A stretch of DNA of 64,000 nucleotides from Eledone cirrhosa (taxonomy: Eukaryota; Mollusca; Cephalopoda; Octopoda; Eledonidae), in NCBI GenBank assembly GCA_964016885.1, contig OZ024743.1, positions 17,222,999 to 17,286,998 on the forward strand, written 5' to 3'. A program made the position numbers and the translations under genes. Position 1 is the first letter of the stretch; each line of letters begins with the position of its first letter. Under the pieces are notes generated by a model, which was not told the origin of the DNA, searched no databases, and saw only the letters and a list, made by a program, of their open reading frames with translations. Of this stretch, positions 24,274 through 34,617 are shown in pieces.

Positions 24274-24765
24274 ACTGGGTGTGACAACATGCTCATGTTA
24301 CTGGGAGTCAGTAATAAAATGACCGAGAAGGAAAGAGATGTCGTTGTTCCAATTATGATGCGCGGTTTCAGAGACTTCGCTGAAGAAGCTGGCACTCAGG
24401 TATCAGGTGGTCAAACGGTTATCAAGCCCTGGTTGACCATTGGTGGAGTGGCAAGTACAGTATGTCAACCAAATGAATGTATTATGCCAGACAATGTTGT
24501 AGTGGGTGATGTACCTGTCTTGACCAAACCCTTGGGTACACAGGTTGCTGTGAATGCGCACCAGTTTTTAGATTAACCTGAACGAATGTCTCGGCTCAAA
24601 ATGGTTGTCAGTGAAGATGATAGTCGAAAGGCTTATCACAGAGCAATGTGTAGCATGTGAAAATTGAACCGTACAGCTGCCAGACTGATGCATAAATATA
24701 ATGCACATGGGAGTACTATGTCACAGGCTTCGGCCTAATGGGTCATGCAAATAGCTACTGGATCT
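24273..24765 (+). pseudogene. Selenophosphate synthetase (SEPHS/SelD) pseudogene, 5'-truncated
   Basis: The translation [19 protein letters not shown], then [37 protein letters not shown] and [11 protein letters not shown] is plainly the AIR-synthase-type core of selenophosphate synthetase, which makes selenophosphate from selenide and ATP. The N-terminal part with the catalytic Cys/Sec/Thr site is missing. A TAA follows HQFLD; beyond it coding similarity continues (MVVSEDDSRKAYHRAM), then another stop, LNRTAARLMHKYNAHGST, and a 1-nt loss before the TGFGLMGHAN-equivalent segment. Absence of introns over ~480 bp suggests a processed copy. A SINE follows at 24778. Confidence 0.85.
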
Positions 24766-24777
24766 ACCAACTCATAA

Positions 24778-24970
24778 TATTATAATTGTTTCTACTTTAG
24801 GCACAAGGCCAGCAATTACCCAGTGCATTACTGCTACTTTATTTTATTGACCCCGTAAGGATGAAAGGCAAAGTGAACCTCGGCGGGATTTGAACTCAGA
24901 TTGTAAAGGGACGTAGCTATGCTGGAAAGCATGGCGTCCGACCCTCTACCGATACTGCCAATCCACCGCA
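24778..24970 (-). mobile_element. SINE copy
   Basis: A well-kept minus-strand copy. Head GGATTGGCAGTATCGGTAGA, B-box GAGTTCAAATCCCGCCG, body and tail GCTGGCCTTGTGCC then TAAAGTAGAAACAATTATA. Confidence 0.9.
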
Positions 24971-25133
24971 TTAAATCATACACATTTTTGAACTGAATGT
25001 TGTGACGCTGAAAATGATTCTCATTAAGTGGGATATGGAATAAATATGTAGTGAAGAGATCATAATATCAAAACACAATGGTAATATGTTTTTAGGAATG
25101 TTTAAATGTATTTCACAGTTTGATTCATTTCAG

Positions 25134-25227
25134 ATGAAACATTAGAGTCAATTAAATATCTCCGAAATAGAATGATTGAAATAACTGATTCTTTAGAAAA
25201 GGTCCTAAAATCATCTAGAGACTACAG
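25134..25227 (+). CDS. Candidate internal exon (94 nt), coiled-coil-like
   Basis: A TTCATTTCAG acceptor precedes base 25134 and a GTATGT donor follows base 25227. Exactly one frame is open across all 94 nt: two bases, 30 codons, two bases (phase 1 in, phase 2 out). The peptide starts ETLESIKYLRNRMIEITDSL and ends VLKSSRDY, a charged heptad-like pattern. No neighbouring exon is found in the window, as expected for cephalopod genes with long introns. I do not recognise the gene. A chance opening cannot be excluded. Confidence 0.45.
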
Positions 25228-25387
25228 GTATGTAGTGTAAAACTGAAAGCCATGAAGTTCTGAGTCATCTCCACGTACAAGGGAACAGCCGGTAGGCCAA
25301 CATTACAACGTAAATCAAATATTAGTCTGAAAGGAAATTATTCGTTCCGCAGTAGACTAACTCTGATACAGTATATTCACTGCATTA

Positions 25388-25627
25388 ATGTTATTAAGAT
25401 CAATTTCCTGTTACCTAACAAAATACAATTTAGACTATCAATTAGTACATAAGTTCAAAGCCATTGTACAATTATGTAATTTATCTGATGTAGAGATAAG
25501 AAATGAAGTTGAAATATTTCCACTGCTTTTCCCCTTGATTGAATTATGTGGTGATTGTCCATTTTACAGCCTTTCCCAAACTCTCATTATATCTCAGGTG
25601 ATCTCAAAAGGCAGTAGTACTCATTGA
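25388..25627 (+). other. Unassigned ORF (79 codons)
   Basis: An open frame with mixed composition (MLLRSISCYLTKYN at its start), 160 bp after the candidate exon. No domain, splice context or neighbour supports it; it may be chance. Confidence 0.15.
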
Positions 25628-25639
25628 TGAATGTCTTGC

Positions 25640-26780
25640 TGATAATTAGAATATATTTGAGCTTCACAGCTAGATAATATTGAGGAGGGCCACCCTCAGT
25701 ATGAAGAGAGCAGTATTATGAAGATTATGCTATATTGTAAAATCATTATAGATACTTCATATGTGGAAGCAGCTATAATTTAGTGTACTTAGTTTACGTA
25801 AAATAGTGTCTTGATAGGTTCGTTTAAACGTATTATGGCGGAGATTATACGTCGGAATATTACTAAAATCTCTGTGGAAGCATTTATATTCACTTGTTAA
25901 TACATTCATATATATATAACATTTAACATTTACCAATTCCTTATATAGGGTGCATATTCTCATTTAACATCTAAGTATGTGTCTCTATTTCCATAAAGCA
26001 TTTATCTGTTAGTGTTCAGTGTTATTCCATTTAACACATCTATGTATGAGTATGCATAACATCAATTTCAATGATGTGCAATATGCAGGGGTGATATGAA
26101 ATGTTGTGGGTTTGCTGTGTATCATAATTTGTGTGTAAGGGCGTGGGCGCAGGCCAGTAGAAATTCGGGCCATCCATTGTATAAAACCTGCCCTGTATGT
26201 ATGTATATATATATATATATATATATTATGTTCGTGTGCATGAATGTGCATAGGATCGAGTGTCTGTTTGTGTGTTTGTTGTATGTGTGTTTGCATGAGC
26301 GTGCATTTTCCCAGTTTGATGCCGTTAGGGCTAGTATTCTCCTTGATGTCTGCCCACCACTAATGTCTAGGTAATTCCCTAATTCTAGATAGGAGACACA
26401 TTCTTTAATTTTATAACGTTTTTGTTTTAAGTTTCCATGACATAGCACTTTATTGTATGTGATATCCGAACAGTAATCCAATTACATTTTTAAACAATGA
26501 CATTAATATGAGAATGATACAGATTTCAATTTTACGAAGTGTTATTAACATTCATTGAGTATAGACATATTTTTCTCTAACTGTAAACAAACCCACCTGG
26601 CTGTTTCCTCTCAGAGTAGCAGTAGCAGATGTATGTTGAATGATAGAAAGCGATATAATGTCATATATATAAAAAGTAGTTCCTGAGTGGGGTCAGTGGC
26701 AAACAGATTTGAATCAGGTTTTCAATACGTCGGTAAAGTATAGGCATCTTTACTATATTTAGATATCATTGCTTCAGGAT
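25640..26780. other. AT-rich intergenic stretch
   Basis: Contains a short (TA)n at 26203-26227 and TG-rich sequence at 26230-26300. No supported gene. Confidence 0.5.
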
Positions 26781-26834
26781 TTCATTCATTAACAGAGGTG
26801 ATTATATATATTATATGTATATATATATATTTAT

Positions 26835-26919
<85 letters not shown>

Positions 26920-26920
26920 A

Positions 26921-27011
<91 letters not shown>
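26835..27011. repeat. (GA)n microsatellite
   Basis: About 85 GA units with a few GATA interruptions. SLSLSL frames through it are artefacts. Confidence 0.9.
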
Positions 27012-27013
<2 letters not shown>

Positions 27014-27259
27014 TGATCTAGATGTCCAAACGGCCGGAGCTCAGCCGTTGGGGTCCTGACTATTTTCATATTACCTACTCTATCGCCCTAAGTTTTGAGA
27101 ACTCTGGTGCATTATGGTCCACCTGGTATCATAGCCCACCCTCTTTGTTATATGTATATTTATATGCTGTTATGTCAATCCAGAATGTTATGATAGTCCT
27201 TATGTTTGCATTCATTATATTTTTCTTTTCAAAACCTCACGGAATATTTGATTGATTTA

Positions 27260-27607
27260 CATTGCTATTCCTTAAAGTTGGAGAAATAAACGAGAACTAT
27301 ATGAACGTTAAATGTTCAAAATTAATATTTTTTTTAGATTAATAAGTTAGATATTCCGATAGCATACACACATTTATAAAAGCCAGAAGCACATGGAAAA
27401 AAATTCAAGTTATCTGTATATTTTGTAGATTGACGTTACATAATTTCCTTGCAATATATTATCGTAGGAATCGGTTAATTATGTAAGCACCAATGATATT
27501 ACGTTAATCTACATCTAACAGAAAGTAATAAATAAAAACTTAACTTAACTCATGTTTCTGTAACTGAGACTGCACCAACGTCTAGAAATGTATACAAATA
27601 TCTAATA

Positions 27608-27648
<41 letters not shown>

Positions 27649-28800
27649 GACAGAAATGCTTAAATTTAACAAATTGATTAACGTCGTTAAATGATTTTCG
27701 AATTATATTAACCTCATCAAAAGATATGTATATCTTCCAATCAACCAAACGAAGACATGTAGTTGATACCAATTCGTTCTTAGTATTATTCTGAAGTGAA
27801 CGTACTACTTTCCATATAATTCACGCTCGTTTTGCAAATTAATTGATATAGTATGAGGTGCACTAGCATCCGAAGTGTATGATAAACCGTAGAATTCATA
27901 CAAACGATCTTCCTAATGCAAGAATTTTGCTATCGATTCGATGATACACCATGAAATGCGTCTGCAGTTTATCGTCCAACATTCTGTAGGTAGTTAAACT
28001 GTAATTATTTATTTATTATCGTATTAATTTATTCATCTATCTACTAATTAATTTTTATCTCATTTAATTCAATGCAATTAACGGTAATTCTATCCAATAT
28101 TATTTCTATATTAATGTTACTATATTTTGCGAAAGTGATTTTGACAAAATCATAGTGAATGAAATTAAATTATAGTAAGTTTAATTATTCTATTAACAAG
28201 TAATTAATAAATTAGCATATAAATATTAGATAGCATGTAATATACACTGATTTTTGATTCATCGAATGGTACACATGAGAAAACCTTTAATTGGTGGACC
28301 TCGGTTCTTTGCATCTTAATACAATATGAGTACATATATCCTTTAACCTGTGAAATTATCTAACAATTTAACATATAATTAAACTATAATTCCCTAAACT
28401 TTAGTAGCCTTCTCATATCATATTACCTATTATTGTTTGTATATTATTTGATACTAATTATTGTTTGTATATTATTAGATACTAATCAGCTATTGTTATA
28501 TAACCTCAACAATTACGCTAAATTATCACATAGTTAACAATAGCTCAACAGCTTGCCATCTTGAACATTAATGCCCGAATGAGTCAGAAATGTAATTTCC
28601 ATGCATGGTCTTAGATGAGTACCGTTTCCTTCGAATGAAGAGAGTCCTTAGGCCACCAGACATTTCCCCACCCCTCGCACCTACTGCACCGGTTCGAGTT
28701 AGGATGGATTGAATGTGGATTTCGAGCCTGCATATGATCGAGGTTGGTTTTCGATTTGTTCTGTTTTGGTGTTGCCCTGATAATAATTTAAATAATGTAT
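27260..28800. other. AT-rich intergenic stretch
   Basis: A (TA)n tract at 27609-27646; otherwise nothing supported. Confidence 0.5.
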
Positions 28801-28807
28801 ATTTTAA

Positions 28808-28999
28808 ATATAATTGTTTCTACTTAAGGCACAAGGCCAGCAATTAACCAGTGCATTACAGGTACTTTATTTTATCGACCCCGTAAGGATGAAAGGCAAA
28901 GTCAACCTCGGCGGGATTTGAACTCAGATCGTAAAGGGACGTAACTATGCTGGAAAACATGGCGTCCGACTCTCTACCGATACTGCCAATCCACCGCCC
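28808..28999 (-). mobile_element. SINE copy with target-site duplication
   Basis: Intact minus-strand copy. TTTTAAATATAA occurs at 28802-28813 and again at 29000-29011, a target-site duplication. Confidence 0.9.
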
Positions 29000-29023
29000 T
29001 TTTAAATATAATGATGTTAAATA

Positions 29024-29212
29024 TAATTGTTTCTACTTTAGGCACAAGGCCAGCAAATACCCAGTACATTACTGGTACTTTATTTTATCGACCCCGTAAG
29101 GATGAAAGGCAAAGTTAACCTGGGCGGGATTTGAACTCAGACTGTAAAGGGACGTAACTATGCTAGAAAACATGGCGTCCAACCCTCTACCGATACTGCC
29201 AATTCACCGCCC
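29024..29212 (-). mobile_element. SINE copy with 18-bp target-site duplication
   Basis: Intact minus-strand copy next to the previous one. TAATGATGTTAAATATAA is found at 29009-29026 and 29213-29230. The duplication includes the flank made by the first insertion, so this copy entered later. Confidence 0.9.
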
Positions 29213-29234
29213 TAATGATGTTAAATATAATGAT

Positions 29235-30330
29235 GTTCGGATTAATTTAGTCATGGCGTATTGTTTCGTTCCAAAACTCTATTGGTATTTGGATTATAAG
29301 CATTTCTAAATCTCCAGGTTCATTCCAGAAACATATTGTATTATTTTCTCTTAGATCAGTGTTATCCCATTTTCTGATGTGTATCCGCTACTTTAATGAA
29401 GTCAGAAACATGTCTGCCGACAATCAGATGAATGTCTGCTATATCAAATATGTAATACCTCTATAATTTAGTATGAAGCACATGTAAATTCTACCAACGC
29501 ACTCCATCAAAGCGAAACATGATCATATGTAGGGCTGACAATGATGGTTTAAAAAACATTATCTCAATCACGAAATGAGTTTTAAATAACGAGACAAAAG
29601 GTACAGAACGAAGCTCGCAGGCCAAAATTAGCACAAAAACGGTACCAACAAGGAATAAACCATTAAATGGAAACTCGAAAAGTAAGTTTTTAAATCTCCA
29701 TCATCCTCTAAAACGTATACTAACATTACATTATGTTAAAATTAACTTTTCCCACTTGCTTGATTAAATTCATATACTAAGTTACCCCACCCCCATCTGA
29801 TTTTCCCATTCTACACCAGACAAATATAATCCTGTTACATTACGTTATGAAGGCTCACTCATGTTACTATTCTTAAATTTTAATCTTTAATTATAAAAAT
29901 ATTACTATTCTATCTCCCTCCTTCATTAGAATTTCAGTATGTTAATAATTTATTTTATCTCCTCTCACCTCACTAAAATTCTCTCCCCTTTAATTACAAG
30001 ACCTCTTTTGTTCTCAACAGGATGTAGCCATGTTTGTTATAATTAAAAGCCGATGAGTTGAGTGAATCTAGGCAGTGAAACGCGCGTCTTATTAATTATG
30101 AGTTATTTGTATTCGTTGTAGAGCTAATTGATTATTGTTGAATACGTTACACACAAAAGCATGATGAAACAGTTCGTCAAATCCCAAATCAACTCTAAAA
30201 AATTAACATATCTATCTGTATATTAGATGTAATTTGAAACGTATGACCTTCATAAGATTTACTTCTAAATATTACTATTTGTTAGAGGACCATCGACATT
30301 TTGAGAAGAGTAACATAAATCAACATCATT
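29235..30330. other. AT-rich intergenic stretch
   Basis: Nothing supported. Confidence 0.5.
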
Positions 30331-30336
30331 ATTTTA

Positions 30337-30464
30337 CAGTTTGAGTTCAAATACCGCCGAGTTTAACTTTGCCTTTCATCCTTACGGGGCGATAAAATAA
30401 ATCATCAGTAATAGACTGTGATAATTGCTGACATTTTGCCAAAGTTGAAACAATTATTTTACGT
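30337..30464 (+). mobile_element. SINE fragment
   Basis: Plus-strand 3' part only: GAGTTCAAATACCGCCGAG, TTTGCCTTTCATCCTTACGG, then tail TTGCTGACATTTTGCC and GAAACAATTATTTTA. The tRNA-like head is missing 5' of the B-box. Confidence 0.75.
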
Positions 30465-30469
30465 AACAA

Positions 30470-32280
30470 CGGATATAAATTTACTAACCTAAACTGCCAC
30501 ACATATGCTGGTGAAGCACGGACAATTCAAATGTTTTTTATCTTGTAATTGATAAAATGCAAAATTAATTTCAGTATGATTTAAACTTTTGATTTATACT
30601 GATGTAACAGTATAATACAATTCATTTTGTCACTTCATTTGGCATTCTACACATTATGGGCAATAATTAGATACCATAACTATATTACTTCAGATATTTC
30701 GTTACACGATAGCTATCTATTCCTTTTATTACTTCATACATTAAACCAAATAATCTTTTGTTTTGTGGTTTGGAATATATATATCCATTCTGCAGTCGGT
30801 ATTACCTAGAATTCCTGAGCAAACGACTTACCCAGTCAACTTAAATCTAACATGTCAGTAGTTAAAGTGAGTTAGATATATTTCTTTAGGAATAAATTTC
30901 GGAATGGTTTACTAAGCAAATCAGAGCTGGTCCATTTAGTGTCTAAATGGCAATCTATTTAACAGAAGTCGACGGACGAGAAATGAGGTTTCAAGTAATA
31001 TCATCAATGGTGTCTGAATGAAAACATTAAAATGCCATCAAAAGATTTATATTTCGTTTCTATTCATATAGATTCATATCTCCTTTTCAATTTACTTTCG
31101 GTGTTACCTTGCTGCTCTTGTTGATATTATGATTATTGATTTTGTTATTTTTGATATTTTGAAGATAGAAAAAGTGACAATGTCAAATTGAATGTATTTG
31201 TGTATGTAGTTCCTACTATGTTGTCTGCCAAACTGTCATGGGGTTGCGTGCTATTTTGGGGCTTGAGAGGATAACCTGATATTTGGTTACGGAAATACTT
31301 GAGACTTTGATATTTTATTTCTATGATTTGGATGTGCAGTACTGCATATTTTTTTATTTAATGCACAAACATGTAACAATTTGTGTTTTCACTAATCGTA
31401 TAAGGTATTTCATAAAATTTGAAATGTATTATTTAGGTGATCGTAGCTGACGTTTTTTTTTACATTCTTCGTTTCTTTTTTGCGAAATCTGCTGTCTGGT
31501 TAAATGTATAGTTATATATTAAATTGTTACGCCATCTACAAATTTTCCTCGTCTAGGTTGGTGGCTTAAGCTTATTTTAAAATAAATCTCCGTAAAATAC
31601 TATTTCCTTTTTATGACATCTTTCCTATAAAACGCATGTTATATAATTGTTTTCTGTTTCTAATAGAATGTTGAGCTGTAGAATATATGCAATATGCAAT
31701 ACTTCAATATTGGCATTGCGTTTCTAAAGTTCTCTTAAATGTTGGCAATGCAATTGAATGTTGATAGTAAAAGATGACTTGCCGTCATATAGAAAACACA
31801 ACCGATGGTTTCCAAGGCATTTTTCCTTAGTGCGATATCATAAAGCTCGCAATACCTAATCGTCCAAGATATATATTATTCATAGTTTTAACTCTGGCCA
31901 TAGTGGATGTCATTATTATTGTTTGTTGCTATTATAAAATCAAGCAAGCAGTAGTGTATTGCGAAAAACGTTTTGTAATTGTTTGATCCGCAAACTTTCC
32001 TGAGTCAGTCAATTGATTTTCTAACTTTTGTTTTTATTTTCATGTTAGTATTTATGAGATTACATAAGAGAGAGTGTGTGTTTGAATGTGTGGGTAAATC
32101 ATTATATGAAGTATAATTCGTGCGTATTGTGAAGCTTTTGTAGTTATTAACCGCTAGATATTCCTCATGGTTTGTCTTCAATTTTCTCATGTCATGCATT
32201 CCTACCTAAAAAAGATACCTTGTGAAGACAACATGTAATACATACATATATATATATATATTCATAATATTGATTTTCAA
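30470..32280. other. AT-rich intergenic stretch
   Basis: No supported gene or repeat family. Confidence 0.5.
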
Positions 32281-32285
32281 ATTAT

Positions 32286-32410
32286 TCTTCTTCTTCTTCT
32301 TCTTCTTCTTCTTCTTCTTCTTCTTCTTCTTCTTCTTCCTGAGAGGTTTGTGGGAGCAGAGTCCTGAAACACTCCTTCCAGCGGGTCCTGTTCGCAGCAA
32401 CCATCTACAA
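32286..32410 (-). mobile_element. LINE 3' end relic with (GAA)n tail
   Basis: On the minus strand the sequence reads VAANRTRWKECFRTLLPQTS and then about 18 GAA units. A short Arg/Trp-rich C-terminus followed by a simple tail is common at LINE ends. A related piece with VASDWKEYLNFLSP lies at 33.88-33.96 kb on the same strand. Confidence 0.4.
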
Positions 32411-32489
32411 TTGATCAATTTACAGCTCATTAACATACTCGGAGTAGCTATCATACATGCTTCAATTACAACGCAATTTTTCATATAAA

Positions 32490-33865
32490 TTTGTATTTAA
32501 TATCCCCCAAACGGCATTATATGCATTGCATCCAAATGTAGGAAAGCAAGATAGAATCTAGTAAGCAATTTTCTCGTGGATGTATTTTCCTATTGGTGTA
32601 TTTGGTGCTAGGAATATAATAGCCATTACAAATATAGGATCGTTCTTTAACAATTTACTTCTGCACCACTGAAGTTCCTGAAAGTATGTGAAATATTGTC
32701 CTAAGATATTGGGCAATTTAAATACATAATTCCTACAAAAAATCACCACATTCTTTAAAATAACACACGTGAAAATGCCAGCACACATGTACACATATGG
32801 ACAAATATGCCTTATAGAATGTATTGCATATGGTTAACCCTTTAGCTCACGTGTTTTCTACGATGTTTAACAACATTTAAATATCAAGTGGCAGAAAAAT
32901 AGTAGAATCTTTTGTTAATTCCATGATTTGCTTATAAAAATATATATTATAAACTAACATCCTATGTGTATACTTATCCATGTGTCTAGTGAGATTTAAG
33001 GAGTAAGTATTTGCATCCGGTTTCATGGCATTGGATGAATGCAGGAAATACGGATTGCTATTTAGTACAAGATGGATTGATTGGAGTTACCTTATATTGT
33101 TTGTCATCAATATACGAAAATATAGTTGCGAACAGTGAATGGTACATATATGAATGTTTGCAGAAATAAGAGAAACAACACAAAGTGGTTGTAGCAGGTG
33201 TTGAACGTACAGGTATTACCTAAAAATCTTGTAAGTATATTTTATAGGATTATGTGAGGTTGACATATTCATATGCTAATATCTACGTGGGTAAACATTC
33301 AGATAACATTATTTACCCTATTTCTGTCAGGATTCGATGTTTGAATCGTAACCAACAACAAATTGAGCCGTGACCCTCATATTGTAGTTGCGTGAGAAAT
33401 AATACACCAGTTTTCTAATCAGGTGCGCTTATATAATACTAGGTATCTCTTTATTTTAACTTTCCCTCTCACTTTGGAAGCAAACAGATTTGATAAAATG
33501 CTGAGTATAAAAATTGTAATTACCCACGAACCGTGATATCTGAACGAAGAGATTATAAAGATTCATCGTAAGTCGAAGGACCAACAGAGAAAGTCTTGTA
33601 TTATATAATATAAGTTCTACTATCGACAGTTTACTTGACGCATGTTGCTTGTAAAGAAAAATATTATAATGCGCATAATTTGGATGTACGAAGTTCCTTT
33701 TAATCAGCATTTCGTATACATGCAGCCAACAAGGGCATTTTTCTAAAGGAAAGTATTCAGATACAGAAATATGACAGCGTGGAGAATTGAATTTACGACG
33801 CAAATATGAAGTTCATTATTCTTCGAGAAATAATTTATAATACATTGTACTCAACAATAAAACAA
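32490..33865. other. AT-rich intergenic stretch
   Basis: Nothing supported; ORFs of up to 115 codons on the minus strand show no domain. Confidence 0.45.
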
Positions 33866-33867
33866 CT

Positions 33868-34255
33868 GTGTTTCATGTCTTCTTGTTCTTCACCAATTTA
33901 TTCTGGAGAGAGTCATGGGGACAGAAAGTTCAAATACTCCTTCCAGTCAGAAGCAACCGCTTCCAACAGATTTTGCAGGATCTAAAGCAAGACCAGCCTA
34001 GCCTATGGAATAACGATACTCGAAAGTATCGACAGTTCAACCCGCCGCTTCTAAAATTGAGAGATATCAATTTTGATATTAGAGACATATGGTCAGTATA
34101 TGTAAGCAAAGAATCGCTAGATAGATTTTACGTGCAAAACCAATTTGTAGAACACCCAGCCGTAAAACCCGAGTAAGATGGTTGGATAAAATCCATGGGA
34201 TAGGCTGGAAGAAGAAGAAGGAGGAGGAATACACTGGAGGAGGGGAAGGGGATAC
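33868..34255. mobile_element. Unclassified retroelement fragments
   Basis: Bases 33880-33960 (minus) resemble the LINE end at 32.3 kb. Bases 34170-34230 (plus) read TRVRWLDKIHGIGWKKKKEE, another LINE-tail-like peptide, followed by purine-rich sequence that leads into (AAT)n. Too little remains to classify. Confidence 0.3.

Positions 34256-34295
<40 letters not shown>
34256..34295. repeat. (AAT)n tract at the 3' end of LINE 1
   Basis: About 13 AAT units. On the element's strand this is (ATT)n directly after the 3' end. Confidence 0.9.
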
Positions 34296-34297
<2 letters not shown>

Positions 34298-34308
34298 TTT
34301 CATTTATT

Positions 34309-34321
34309 GGCCACAAGGGCC
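34309..34321 (-). other. LINE 1 3'-terminal hairpin
   Basis: On the element strand GGCCCTTGTGGCC folds as GGCC/GGCC around CTTGT, 13 nt before the (ATT)n tail. The sister LINEs have AACCCTTGTGGTT at the same place, so paired positions changed together. Confidence 0.6.
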
Positions 34322-34617
34322 GACATATAGGGGATTATACAAAAGACTGTTACAGTGTGGTTTTACAGAAAAATCGAGTAAACAATATGAATAAACAAAG
34401 TAACAATAACAAAGTAACAATACAGTAACAATAAAATTACAACAAGAAAACATTCCCCAATAGGGTTCGCTCAGGTACCCCACCAGTCCTGAACGACCCG
34501 ACGTTTCGAGAGCACCCTGGAAGGGCACCCCTCTCCTCTTCAAATTTACCTACCTACAGCCGCATGACCAGAGTAGGCCCACTCACACGGGTCATTCTCG
34601 CCACATTCACCCACCTT

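Noticed and set aside
27705..27735. TCATCA with GAAA nearby on the minus strand
   Set aside because: The core reads UUGAUGA and stem II does not pair.
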